Positions 38,501 through 50,233 of a stretch of 64,000 bases of DNA are shown piece after piece. The number at the start of each line of letters is the position of its first letter. Position 1 is the stretch's first letter. Source of the DNA: Nymphaea colorata (taxonomy: Eukaryota > Streptophyta > Magnoliopsida > Nymphaeales > Nymphaeaceae); the NCBI RefSeq assembly GCF_008831285.2, contig NC_045139.1, positions 13,808,354-13,872,353 on the forward strand, given 5' to 3'. The notes beneath the pieces were generated by a model. That model saw only the letters and a program-made list of their open reading frames with translations. It was not told the origin of the DNA and did no database searches. The position numbers and the translations under genes are program-made.

Positions 38501-38945
38501 ATCTCAGTGTTTGGGCATGCTGTAAAAAGGAAGGAAACTGATGAATGCATGTTGTCCCGCAGGCCATCTTACGGCAAGAAGCGACGTTTACAGCTTCGGC
38601 GTGGTTCTCTTGGAACTGCTCACGGGCAGAAGGTCGCTTGACAAGAGCAGGCCGTACAAGGAGCACCATTTGATCGATTGGGCCCGTCCTCTGTTGAGAG
38701 AGAGAAGGCGGCTTCTCAGCATCATGGACCCAAGACTGGAGGGCAATTTTCCCATCAGAAGTGCGCAGAAAGCGGCAATCCTGGCCTACCACTGCTTGAA
38801 TCAGAACCCCAAGGCCCGGCCATTGATGAGGGACGTCGTCGACTCCTTAGAACCCCTCCAAGTTACATCAGAGGTCCCAACTGCAGCTCCTCCTCCTCCT
38901 CCTAAGGAACTCGAAGTGCCTGTGCAAGAAGCTTTGGTTCGCTGA
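35573..38945 (+). CDS. PBL16: Receptor-like cytoplasmic kinase, RLCK-VII, PBL16-like
   Basis: Six exons: 35573-35636, 36215-36522, 36604-36739, 37184-37320, 37411-37534, 38563-38945. All junctions are GT-AG and in phase, giving 383 residues. The N terminus MGNCCGG has Gly2 for myristoylation and Cys4/Cys5 for palmitoylation, so it should sit on the plasma membrane. Residues [15 protein letters not shown] and the kinase domain closely follow Arabidopsis PBL16 as I remember it. Visible motifs are the Gly loop [11 protein letters not shown] (about 81-91), VAIK-type Lys109 (VAVKVH), catalytic YRDFK with Arg204 and Asp205, the DFG Asp223, and the activation segment [20 protein letters not shown]. 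All catalytic residues are present and it is an RD-type kinase. RLCK-VII members relay signals from cell-surface receptors in immunity and growth; the receptor partner here is unknown. The last intron is about 1 kb. Confidence 0.95.
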
Positions 38946-40943
38946 TCTCAAATACCAAGTCAGAGTACTTACTTTTATATTGGGAATGGATCTTACGACA
39001 GCGCTCGAGACTAGAGAGGGAGGGAGAGCACGCTTTAATGGGTGGTTCTTCATTCAGCAATGCACGTTTGTGTTTGTATGAATATGAAATTAATTTTATT
39101 TTTTTTGCTTATTTTTTTTCTCAACCATACAAAGCTTGGAAAATTGATTTGAAACAAGTTCTTTCTCATATAATTACATATACCATTGTATATACTCTTT
39201 TAAAGGTGACACTAAATGCTTTTATAATTGATTCACAAAGTTTATATATATATATATATATCTACTCACTATTCAAGCGAGAGAGCCTGACTGTTCCTAT
39301 GTTCTCCCAAGAAAGAAATTGGTCGAATTGCGTTCCAAAAATTTGTTCAAATCGAAGAAAGGGTGGACATCTTTGACCTTCCTTCCATTTAAAAACAGTA
39401 AGGACTTCAAAGAAAAAGAGAAGAGGCGCAGCACAGACTCCATGGACGGCTGGGAAGTTTGACATGTTTCATTCCATGAGTCGATCTAGTGGCAAGATTT
39501 CGATCTAATTGGCAACTAGTTTGTTGAGTTAAATTGCTGAGGTGGTAGACTTTCGTTTCAGGCTTCAGCCATTAATGTACTGACCAGGAGCTTGAAGCGG
39601 ACGAGAACAAATGGGGCCAGATCCGCGACGGCCATTCTTGTCAAATTTAGCTGCACTACTGAATGTGATTTTGAATGAATTCGGCAGTCTTTGGTCCAAC
39701 CCCTTAGCAGCTCCATTCCATCTGGAGAGATTGATCAGAACGGATGATTTGGGCCGCTGCATCCATAATGCCTGCCAACCTTTTCTTGTCCTCCACCGCT
39801 AAGCAATCAATCCGGAAAGGACGTCGGAAATTGAATAATGTTGCTGTCACGGTGGAACTATATATTGCCGACGCATTAATTAAGATTCCAAATATTTTTT
39901 TTATAAGACAAAAAAGAAAAATTAATCGTGATCGCTCTTAAAAATTGGTATCTTCGCACTTGTTAAATTGGTTCATGAATTTTAAAATGTCTGCTAACGA
40001 GTGTGTGCATACCCACATCATAGGCATAAATGGAGGCTGTTATTATGTTAAAAAAAGCCAATTTAATTTATCACTATCGGGCCACCAAAAGATCTGCGGA
40101 CACCTATTAATTTCATCAAATAAGGCGGTTTGATTTTCCACTGCTAAGAGAAGGAAGAAAAACTTGTCCGATTCGTAATGACGTAGGGAAGAGATTGTAA
40201 TCTAGGCTTGAGAGAATATAATTGATAATAATTAAAAATATATATGCCTTGGTAAATAATAAATTAATAACTATAATTGTATGATATTAATTATTTATGA
40301 TTTTGTTTTAAAATTCGTTTTTAATCCTCATAATTTGTGAATTCAACAATTTGCAGTTCCCCTCTCTATCTCTCCCCAACGGCCGTCCAAACATGTTGCG
40401 ACTTTTGTCATCAATGGAAATCATGCTCCAACCTATTTAGCAGAGTAGTTGATGGGCCTCTTGCCATTAAAAAGAAGGACCATTAGAGGCAGGATACTCA
40501 ATCCCCTCCCAGTGGATGACTTCTCTCCGTTAGGGATCCTTGAAGAACGACCATAATCAAATATGTATTGTTCAGATCCTTCTCTTCAAATTTCTTGTGA
40601 TCTCTCATTCCCATGCCTACAAAATTTGACGAGTTTGATCAAATTCACTAAGAGTGTGTTTGTTTCATCGCTGATCTGAGATTATCAAGATCTCAAATTC
40701 CTGGATTTACTAAGATTCTCTATTTGTTTAAATTGAAAATCTTACAACGCAAACCCTTTAATATAGCCTCAGATATAAGATCAGAGGCTCGGTGTTTGAT
40801 AACCTTAGATTTCAGATTCACGGCTCATCTAATATCCCTTTTTATGATTATTTTGCACTTATCGAGATCATGGTCCTTTTGTTTCCAAGAAATTGTAGCA
40901 GGGGAGCCATCCCAATTCATTATTTCTCCTCAAATCTGTGAGA

Positions 40944-40974
<31 letters not shown>

Positions 40975-41793
40975 GCGCCAACCCCCTGGAATAGACTGGT
41001 TTCTTGAATAATTAGCCAAGTGCAAGGTCTGCCACACCACATTCCAAAATCTCTCAAGTAGCCAATTCTAGATCAAGCTTCCACTTGGCCAGTAGGTGCC
41101 CCTTACATCGTAAGGCGAAGGAAACTGTGACCTGTTTATCTAGGTATTGCATTTTTATGAAAATGGTTTTTTCTATAAGCTTGGTCTACTCCATTTGTTC
41201 ATGTCAAAGAATTATGCCTTCCTTATTCATGGCCTCATATAGGCCCGCATCAATGAGAATGATTAAATGATGGCGAACTCTGTGGATGATGTGACTGATC
41301 ACTCTGTGGTGGTTCATATATTCAACTAAGACAAATGATATTCTACATAGGAGGAACAAGATGCTTTCTACCCAACTTCTTATGATGTGTGTCTAAGAAA
41401 TGAGGCCGCAATAGTCTAAATGATATTCTGCAAGATCGATTATGATCTTATATTTAGGTTCATGTTCTTGCTTCTTTTTTTTTTTTTTTTTTAATTTCAA
41501 GCCCCGAGCAATATATGTAAGATTTAACAAAATCAGATGGTCCTGACGCTTCATGAGATCCATCGGTTCCCACCAATCATAGGATTTGATGGTATGTATG
41601 TATATGTGTAAGAATTATATAAGAATTAGCTTTTTATGTGAACAGAAAGGTGCCAATTATTAAGGTTTATGTACATTGATAGAAGCTAGGCAGGCACGTT
41701 GCAATATTTCTAGTGTGGCATGATAGTGTTGCCAACAATGTCACAGGATCTTCCCAAACTTGAAGAACGTAGGATATCGATCTGCAAACAAGG
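38946..41793. other. Intergenic region between the convergent kinase and WRKY genes
   Basis: It holds the 3' flanks of both genes. AT microsatellites occur at 39243-39260 and 40944-40970. A repeat-like block starting at 40654 shares its left edge with the block at 19309. A long T run is near 41477-41492. No gene was recognised. Confidence 0.5.
40944..40970. repeat. (AT)n microsatellite
   Basis: A pure AT run of about 27 bases in intergenic DNA. Confidence 0.85.
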
Positions 41794-43491
41794 CTAGCCT
41801 CGGGGAAGCGAGTCCCCAAAGACTTGGTAGACCAAATTGTACTGGTCCATGGTTGCAGGTGGCTCCTCCCCAGAGCCAGCACCGTTGGTATCTGCAGAAC
41901 TTGGAGGTGGATGATTGTGGTTCCCAGTATACACAACTTTCACAAGTGAGTTAGAAGTTTTCCACTCCACCTGTTTCTTTGCTTCACAGTTGCTTCTCTG
42001 GCACCTGAAATAGCTCCTGTGGATGCCCAAAGAAAATTGAATTAATGAAAAGAAATCTGACTAATTGGTAGTTGGTAGTTTCTCATCAAAAAAGAATGTC
42101 CCCTTAAGTTGAATATAAAGTATAATGATCTCATAGATATATTGGGTTTTGTCCTGTGAGGCGTGGTGGTGGAGGCTCACCTCATCATTACAAAAAAGTT
42201 CATGAAAATGTTTGGGAAACATGAAACTCCAAATATCTAATGAGATCATTTGACGAATACAAGCAGAGATATGAAATTTGATTTGGTTGCCATTGGTTGA
42301 TAAACAAGGATTTGTTCTTTAAAATCCTCAATAAATTGATTAGAAGATTCTCGCACAACAAAAAGGACATACTTAATAATTTGTGCTTTTGCCAAGCCCT
42401 TGGTAAAGGAGATAGAAAGACAACAAACAACAACGGTCTAGAAACCAGCTGCTTCCCGAGGAACAACAGCTAATTAACAGCTTTGAGTTTTCTTAACACG
42501 ACGCAGAAACAGTGTTTTCATTTCCTTTGACAAAATAAGGTTTGGTGGTAGAAATTGCGTTAAGTATGTCGACACAGCCACCAATTGTTTAGAAGCTTAG
42601 CAATAGTTGCATAACAAAAGGAAGAAGTAGCTCCTTTCTCAAAAATATCTACAAAGAAAGCACGCATCGTAACGCAGTCGATGATTAAGTGGATTCAGAA
42701 CCAAGATTTTCCATCTTTAGTTGCATGCAAAACACAGTCTCAAACTACTTTGTTCAACACCAAACAAAATTTTGAGAAACTTGGGTAAATCGATGGCCTC
42801 CTCAACATCACATGATAATGGAAAAATCGATCGATTGAACCAAGATAGAGAAACTAAGAGAAAGAGAAAAGGCCCCTTCTGCACTTCTTTGGTTGAATCA
42901 TGATTTTCGTGTGTGTGACTTCCTCTAACCTAGTGATTCACAAATTGCTGTGGCAGCCAAGTGACAGATTATGCGTAAGCCTTTCTGCCAGCTACTTTAG
43001 GAAGACCATATTCTCAGTCTCCAGCCTTTTCGTTTTCCTGCTTATTTTTCCTCTTTGTTCAAGAATATTATAGTGTTCACCTGTTCATGGAGATCTTTTT
43101 GATGAACTTTTGGCCATACTTCCTCCATGTGTATCCATCTGCTGGTGGCGCTGGCCCCTGCGGATCCGCTTGCGCCATTGTATCGATCGCTTCTGCGTTG
43201 TCCTCATCAGTCACCCTGCAAATCACACTAATGTCTTTAATACTCAACACTCTTTCTACAAAGGCCACCGGAGACATTAACATGAGGAATTGATGGGTAC
43301 TCCTCTACAGAAGATTTAAGGGAAGGGAGAGCATACATGCATGTTTATAAGCATAGCTAAAACAAGGCGACATACATACGCGCTCATTCACAAGAATGAA
43401 GCAGAAGCAAGCAAAAAACTGACAAACGAGAGAGAGAGAGAGAGAAGAACACGTACTGCCCTTGATAGTAAGCTGCAGGAAAGGCAGCCAT
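41794..43491 (-). CDS. Very small WRKY transcription factor
   Basis: Three exons, in order of translation: 43457-43491, 43081-43215, 41794-42016. All junctions are GT-AG and in phase, giving 130 residues. Almost the whole protein is one WRKY domain: WRKYGQKFIKK, then a zinc finger C-X4-C-X22-H-X-H (CQRSNC to HNH). The second intron splits the Arg codon just before SYFRC, the R-type position found in many WRKY genes. The family binds W-boxes (TTGAC[C/T]) and acts in defence and stress. There is a short acidic lead (VTDEDNAEAID) and a Pro/Ser-rich tail ending LPRG. I see no nuclear-localisation run outside the domain, leucine zipper or second WRKY domain. CT tracts flank exon 1 on the sense strand. 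The family is sure; the start is inferred from phase and could lie in another upstream exon. Confidence 0.87.
43428..43445. repeat. (GA)n microsatellite in WRKY intron 1
   Basis: A short GA run just inside the first intron of the WRKY gene, reading CT on the sense strand. A second, broken GA run at about 43510-43530 lies upstream of the start codon. Confidence 0.8.
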
Positions 43492-44212
43492 GGTGTCCGT
43501 CTCCAAGAGCAGGAGAGAGGGAGAGAGAGATGAAATGGGAAAATAACTGTGTAGGCAGAGATGCTGTCTCTGTCTCTCCCTGGTTGGCTCGGTGGCTGGT
43601 ACTACCAAAATAAAGATGGTGTGTCTTCTCTGTTCATCGCAGAATTTTGCTCCATAATAATTTAGTGAATATTTGCTTTTCATGATTCTCAGGCCAGAGA
43701 ACGTGCGGGGTTAGCTCCGAGGCTTTGGTGCTTATCCCTTACTACCGCCCATGTTGGTGCGCTGACGTCCTCTCCTCGACGTCATGCCCCCATCAACGTC
43801 GGGCCACCGTCGGCGGAGTGGCCCGTCTTCTTCAAAATTTATCCCTGAAATGCACGGTCGTGATCGATTGGTAGTAGAATCAAAACCAGCGTCGCTCCAC
43901 CAGCCATCGATCGCCACTACAATTGGTTGTCAAAATCAACAAAAATCGATCGTCTCCGTCGCGATGCCGAGCGGGACCGTTAACATGACCGGTGAATTAA
44001 GTCGATCGATCTGCCGGCAATGAACTTTAAATTTCTCCACCACCACCCGAAGCTGTCCACAATTCTGTGTTCTAACTGCTCCTGGTAATTTGGACTGAAA
44101 CAAACATGCGTTGCCCTCATGGCCCTTAAATTCCTACAGACCCATATCAGAAGTTTTCTTTGGTGGCCTTGGATTTTAGTCTTGATCGTTTGAGGAGTTC
44201 ATATAATATAGA

Positions 44213-44435
44213 GGGTGGCTGGATAACACTCTTATCTAAACCCGTTTTGTGAAAACTTGGTTTTATTAAAGCCAAGTTCTTTAAACGTGGTTCGTTTATT
44301 TACGTGACACAACCCAAACCTGGTTTTTTGATGAAGAACATGAACAAAAACAGGTTTTTCGCTCCATTTATAAAACCAAGTTTTGTTAAAATTTTGTTTT
44401 CTTTAAACCCAATTTTAATGGCATCCAAACACCCC
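44213..44435. mobile_element. Fold-back MITE-like element
   Basis: The left end GGGTGGCTGGATAACA is matched on the other strand from the right end as GGGTGTTTGGATGCCA. Further in, AAAACTTGGTTTTAT near 44257 is mirrored by ATAAAACCAAGTTTT near 44370, and a smaller hairpin sits in the centre. The terminal GGTGTTTGGAT motif is common in plant hAT-like MITEs. It is about 223 bp with no coding capacity. I could not find a clear target-site duplication, so the family is an inference. Confidence 0.55.
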
Positions 44436-46648
44436 AACCTATTTTTGAAGACAATTCGCCTCCAAAAACCTGGATTTGCATGGATATATCATCGAATTAC
44501 CCTATGCTTTTCTGAAATCATGACGTCTCATTCTAAATTATATAAAAGTAGTGGGATTACTTGGCTTACTATATAAAAACTTCCCACTTTATGCCATTTC
44601 GTCTTTCAGATGAGAATGGAGGAAGGCCTAAAACATCAATTTTCTCATCCAACATTAATACTAAATCCAAGATAAACAAGTGGATATACGTTACTGAGTA
44701 TTTTATTTCAATATTTAGGTGTTTCTAGATCTACATGAATTCAATAGGATCCATGTTCATATTTCGTATGAAAGGTGTCGTTCGTCCTCTGGATGGACTC
44801 TTTTGATGTCATATAATAGTAAGGGATCGTTTGCTAATGAGAATAGTAGCGAAACTGTTTTAAATTTGCCCTAAATATAGAGGAAGAGTTTTATGAAACA
44901 CTGTAAGATATCATTCCGTGGATCTTCTCAAGCTTTTAAGGCAAATTAATCATAAAGCGGTTTGTTACTGATCTTATTGCTAAATAGCTTCAAGGTATGT
45001 GCTTTGTCGTTTATGATAGATTTGATGTAATTATTGAGAGATATATAAAAAAAAAAAGTAGATCGTTAGGACAGGTTTTCCTTGGGCGTAAACTTTTCAC
45101 CTTCATTATGCAAAAGGGCACGACTCCCTGCCAATTCCTTGAAAATATATACAACTTAGGGCTTCAATCGACAATATTGGTGTAGAAACTTTAAACATGG
45201 TAGCAAGACTTGAAGTTGAAGCCAAAGGCAAAAACTTCACTCTTAAAATGTAACTTTCTTTTGTAATGAATGACGATTCTAATGAATGACATAATCGCGA
45301 TCGATGTTCAAACAGTCAAACCTACTGGTCTTGTGTGTGTGTGAGAGAGAGAGATCTTATACTTGTCTTTTTGAGATTTTACTGTTTTATATATAGGCAT
45401 TGCTTTGAGAAAGGCATAGATTCTATCCTTTTGTATAGCCAAATAAATGGAGAGAGAGAGAGAGATTTGATATCATTGCTTGAAAACGACAAAATATTTG
45501 TATAATTGAAAAAATGGTATGGAATCCTTACCTTATAGACAATTTCCAGTTAATTTATCTCTCACACCTTAGAAAACGACACAATATTTATATATTTGAA
45601 AATTGTACAGAATAGTTACCTACGTCTAGCTTAGATGTTTAACCACACATGTTTATTAATCTCGAGCACTGAATAAATGCTAGCCAAACCAATGTTAATA
45701 TAAGCATTAACATTGCTTCCCAATTTTCATTGATAGTGATGAAACCACGTGCACCCATTTGTGTATAAAATAATCAAAATTATATAACAATGCCCTTCCA
45801 TTCACTTTATCCTGTAAAAGAAAGGCCGCATCCATCATCGGCACCACCACTATCAGCGTCCTCATCACCATTGACCAAATCTTGTTTGATGCTTCTTTCT
45901 CTGACGCCGAAGAAACTGCAGCCATCTTTGATAAACTTTAGTTGGTAAAGCTCTCTGAAAACACTTTTACATTTAGCTTTGGCCTTGTGACGGAAAAGAT
46001 GAACTTGGGAAAGTCTCAAACTTCAGGATGAGAGGTCCACAGGGTGCTCCGGCTTGAGAGCTCAAACTTCCTATACAGTTGCCTTAAACCACTCTTTTAT
46101 TTGTGCATGATTAGAATTAAATATTCTCTTTCCTTTCTCATATATTTTAACCCAAAACCTTTTTCAATCATGTTTTTACTTTTGAGTTCTTTAAGCTGAA
46201 TAAGGTCAACAAGGTTAAATGTTCAACACTCGAGGTGCATCTCTGCCGGCACAATCTAATAGCGGGTCCGCTTAAGTTCTAAGCAGAAGAAGTTGTGATA
46301 TTGGGATGCAGAATTCAGATATAACCAGCCGACGCCTGTAGATTAGTGAATGCTTGATCAGGAGCGATCAGGCTAGATGGTGTTGCTTAATTCCAGGTCT
46401 GGTTTCATGTTCTGCTCCGAATCATAACGAGAGTAACGTGTAAGTCAGATGTTTATGTGAAAGTAAAGAATCACCGGAGAATATTAAACCCAGTTTTCGG
46501 AAGTAGGGCCTTGCCCCTGTCTCTCATTAGTCATCCCTAACTCGAAGAAACTGCCTTCCGAATGTGAAGATCGCGTTGTCGACAGCGTAAGACTTTGTAA
46601 CTAGTACTTGTCTTGAAGGCTTATATTTGCTTAGGCCCGTAAAATTGT

Positions 46649-46651
<3 letters not shown>

Positions 46652-46682
<31 letters not shown>
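46652..46682. repeat. (TA)n microsatellite
   Basis: About 31 bases of pure TA repeat, the longest AT run in the window. Confidence 0.9.
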
Positions 46683-46685
<3 letters not shown>

Positions 46686-47120
46686 ACTGCTCTTTTATAA
46701 CGATTAGCAGTACAATGCATGGGGCTTTCTCTTTGGCATTCTTGAAACGGTGCCCAAATTAGAATAAAAAATATATATAATGTTTTACTCTACTCTTGTG
46801 GGCATCTTCGGATTCTGCAGTTTGGCTGCTATTGCCATGGACTATCAATCTATATGCTGGATGAGTAATCTCTTTCTGATTTTTATGCATCAAAGAATCG
46901 CAGGTTGGTGCTTTTGTTGATTATGGTTGCTGGGAAATTGCAGTTGTTTTTTCCGGTACGATTCTTGGTGCTGGCTGTTTTTTTGTTGAAGCTGCTGTTG
47001 TTCATCTCTATAGCAGGAATTCATTGCTAACCATGATTCCGCCTAGGAAATTGGGGATGCGATTAGGGATGCCTTCGGGGAATGCAGAGTAGGTAATGTT
47101 AGACCAAAGTCACATGGCAA

Positions 47121-47433
47121 TCAGGTCGATTTCTGGATGTCAACCACTCGGGTTTCGACTTGAACTTGTGGTGAGAATATCTGAAAAGCAGGGATGAACC
47201 AGCTCTCGCACTGTCGCACAGGACTCTTTCATTGCTTATGCCGGAGGGGGGGGGGGGGGGGGGGGGGTGTTGGTGAGAGAGAGAGACAAAATTCTGTAGC
47301 AGCCCTTTTATATGTGACTGAGACAGAGTTATTACAATCGGTTACAAAGGGTATTATTACTCGTATCCCTTTATCAGGTCGACTTCTGTATGTCAACCAC
47401 TCGGATTTCGACTTGAACTTGTAGTGAGAATAT
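47121..47433. repeat. Pair of 60-bp direct repeats (47121-47180 and 47374-47433)
   Basis: Both copies run from TCAGGTCGA through TGTCAACCACTCGG and TTTCGACTTGAACTTGT to GTGAGAATAT with only a few differences. They are separated by about 190 bases that contain the poly-G run. Confidence 0.8.
47246..47267. repeat. 22-base poly-G run
   Basis: A single uninterrupted G homopolymer of 22 bases, followed by a GA run. Such a run is rare in plant DNA and can form a G-quadruplex. The exact length may be affected by sequencing error. Confidence 0.85.
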
Positions 47434-49365
47434 GAACCCCTGTTCTTTTCGCGGTTGATTTTGGTTGATATGTGTTCAAGCGTTCTTATTTAGTTTCAGC
47501 TACGTCCGGTTTTGATTGACCTCATTTTCGAGTCTGTGCAGTCATGGTTGCAATCCTGCTTGTATTCGAAGCTTTAGCACATCTTTTATGTTCCTTAATT
47601 TTTTCTGAATGTGTGGTCGCAACAAATCAAGAAATTTGAGCGAACCGCAGTTATTGTGTAGATAAAAGGGACTTTCTCTTAAAATCTAGGTCTGGGTAGT
47701 GTTCCTCTTTCTTTTTCTCCTGATTCTCAGCAGAATCACTTGTGAAGATAGGGATGGATGAGCCGCGACATTGTTGTCAACGACTAGCTTATCACGTAAT
47801 ACTATCAATCCTACGTGTAGCTTTTCTCGACGCAAGACTGCTGACGAGAGGGCACCTACTCTTATTAATTAATCTGCCATGGGTGGATGACGTGCACATG
47901 CCCTCTCATGTTACACAATATGGCCTTTCTTTCATATACATTTACCTGCGCAACATGTACTTTTTACTTGCTGAAAGCAGGACGGAAAGACCACAATGAA
48001 CATGGTGGGATAAAAATCATGAAATTGTTCGAACTTCAAAGTCTTAGTTGATGGAGAAAAATCTCTGGCGATAGATCAAACTTAGCAAGTACCGACTTTA
48101 CTGGGCTGGCTGCAACGTTACCATCATGAACGGCACATTATGGACATGTTGTCTTGGAAATGCAAGGAGCGAAGGACAAGAATTTGCAGGCTTTTTAATG
48201 GCTGGCTCTTCTCTGCTTGATCCAGTAATTTGTGCATATAAAGGTCCAGGACAGCCATCTTCAAGTGTGCCACCGGAGAGTCTTTACCTAAAGTTCATGG
48301 AAAGCATGAGACTGCAGCTTACAGTTGAAACAGAAAAAAGTTCCACATGAATTGACAATCAACAGTTTATTGACGGGCAGACTATATGGATACCTTGTCT
48401 CTGCAGTTGGATTGTAACCATCAAGTATCATTGACAGAGAGCTAGTAGTGCTGCTCCCTTCTTACATGCTTGCTTTCAACAGTCAAGCTATGAAAGACTG
48501 CTGCACAGGGAACGCAGGAATAACTATTTTGGTGGCAAATTTGCCTCCAAGAGAGAGAACCAGTATGGTGTTTATCTCTTCCTGCATGCCCGAATGTTCT
48601 GGTGCTCCCACTTATGAGGCATGTTTGTATGAATAAAAGATGAATTAAGACTGTCAAGAGTGAGCTGAGGCATGCTCTTTGGTTATTTAATATTGTTTAT
48701 GAATAAATAGGTTTTTGCAAGTTCGAAATAAAGTCTAGTTCACAATGACCATGTTCTGTGGCGAAAAGTTCTTGTGATCCTCATTAGGTATGTAGTCTAG
48801 TGGTATTTTGTTCCATAATATATTTTTAAATTATTTCCCGTTGTTCTTAGCGTGGTATGTTAGGATGTAACAGTAGCTTTTTTCCTGTTGAATGGTTGTA
48901 ACGCACGTTCCGTCTTTCTTTTCTGATTCACTGATGTCAGTTTCCTAAAAATGGTAACAAAACTGCTCGTCTGCTTTGTGGCCGTTATTTTGAGACATGA
49001 TGTCTTCGTTTGTACTCTCATATTAATACTTAATATCATAGAATTAGTGCCTTTTGCTTCAGTTTTGTGTCCGTTTATATACTGTGACTAATCAAGACCG
49101 ACATGAACATGGGAAGGTGGTGTGTCGTTCTGGCCATATTTATTCCATGTGACATTGGTTTTGCGGCCAACTGTTCCTTCTAAACTCAGAAAATTACCAG
49201 CTTGGTTTATTGCCCTGGATTATCTGATTTTGATATAATTTCTTTTTCTTTTGCTGTTTCCTTTAGCTTTCTTTGATTGACTGATTGCTGCATATTTTTT
49301 CAGAAATGCAGCAAGTTGAGCAGTAGCGACTAATGGAACAGCGGCTGCTTTCTAAAAGACCGTGT

Positions 49366-50233
49366 CAGGTCATAAGGATATAGTGCAAGAGGTCGCCATG
49401 GACAACTATGGAGAACATATTGCTGCCAATTCTTTTAGCTATATTATAAAAATCCTTGACTTGAGCAGCGCTACCAACTTTTTGCACAATCATCATCAAG
49501 GGCCTATTTTGCAGGCCTCGTATGGCATCTAATGTTTGGAAACTTTGGATCCATCGTTGCTTCTGACTCTTTATCACTTGTGGTGACCAGCTTGTCATAT
49601 GGAAGAAAATGTTGCCCAGCGACTTCCACTTCATGGTCACCACACAGTTTAGGTCTCTGTTTGGGCTGTGGTTCTTCCGATTGCACCATCTCCATCTTCA
49701 CTCACTGACTCTCTAGATTTAAGGGGTTGGACACAACCATGATCGAGGAAGCCTATGCTGTGGATGACGCCTCTGTTTCATGGGCATCTGCACTGCAGTC
49801 TGCCACTGGCCCTGTGCTTTGATTGGCCCACTCTTCCTAATTCAGTGCAGAAGCTAGCCAGTAGGGCATGTGAGGACGCTGTTAGGATATGGAAATTGTA
49901 CAGTGGGAGTTGGAGGATGAAATGCTTCCTTGACCTGCAGTTGCACTCCAAGGAGGCGTCTAACGGGGTTTCAGATGTAGCGTGGACTAGAAACCTTGGG
50001 CCACCAGAAAAGGTGCTTCTCAAGATGTACTGTAGCCATGAGGACCATGGGCAAGGAATATGATAAGTAGGAAGCGTGAAGCTCTGATCGATGATTAGAT
50101 TCAAGGCACTGCTGGTATGGAGAATGTTTTGCTCGCCTACCCAAAACTTACTGGCCATTCTGGACGGGAAGTATGAAGTGACACTTGGGAAGAAGAGGTT
50201 GATGGTCGGCGGCAACAAGCCACAGAGCCATAC
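49366..50233 (+). pseudogene. SEC13: Decayed SEC13 homologue (WD40 protein of COPII coat and nuclear pore)
   Basis: Plus-strand translation in shifting frames follows plant SEC13 from the N-terminal GHKDIVQEVAMDNYGEHIA (family: GHEDTVHDVAMDYYG), through QLVIWKK, then SWSPHSLGLCLGCGSSD (family: AWAPHELGLCLACGSSD), VSWASAL, and VQKLAS plus DAVRIWKLYSGSW. It continues with VSDVAWTRNLG and finally a match to the FKTPVWRVSWSLTGNLLAV region, ending in a GRRQQ-like piece near 50233. So most of the six-blade WD40 protein is represented in order. The copy is broken by several frameshifts, in-frame stops and a small deletion, including loss of about 20 residues between the WD repeats at IWKK and SWSPH. 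It cannot make a working protein. No intron interrupts the match; plant SEC13 coding regions often lack introns, so a retrocopy and a decayed duplicate cannot be told apart here. Confidence 0.87.

Larger units (their letters stand above)
43492..49365. other. Intergenic region between the WRKY gene and the SEC13 pseudogene
   Basis: It holds the WRKY promoter, a short GC-rich stretch at about 43730-44020 with open frames on both strands but no known family, and the fold-back element at 44213-44435. It also holds an AT microsatellite at 46652-46682, two 60-bp direct repeats with a poly-G run between them at 47121-47433, and small unassigned frames at 47742-47999, 48126-48350 and 48448-48636. No functional gene is supported. 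Confidence 0.5.

Noticed and set aside
43732-44023. Frames on both strands in a GC-richer patch upstream of the WRKY gene
   Set aside because: The openness comes from local GC content; neither product looks like a known protein.
49365-49701. Minus-strand frames of 92 and 65 codons over the SEC13 match
   Set aside because: They are antisense to the pseudogene, whose plus strand explains the sequence.
49755-50063. 102-codon plus-strand frame as a functional small WD40 gene
   Set aside because: It is one surviving fragment of the SEC13 copy, with flanking WD40 segments in other frames.
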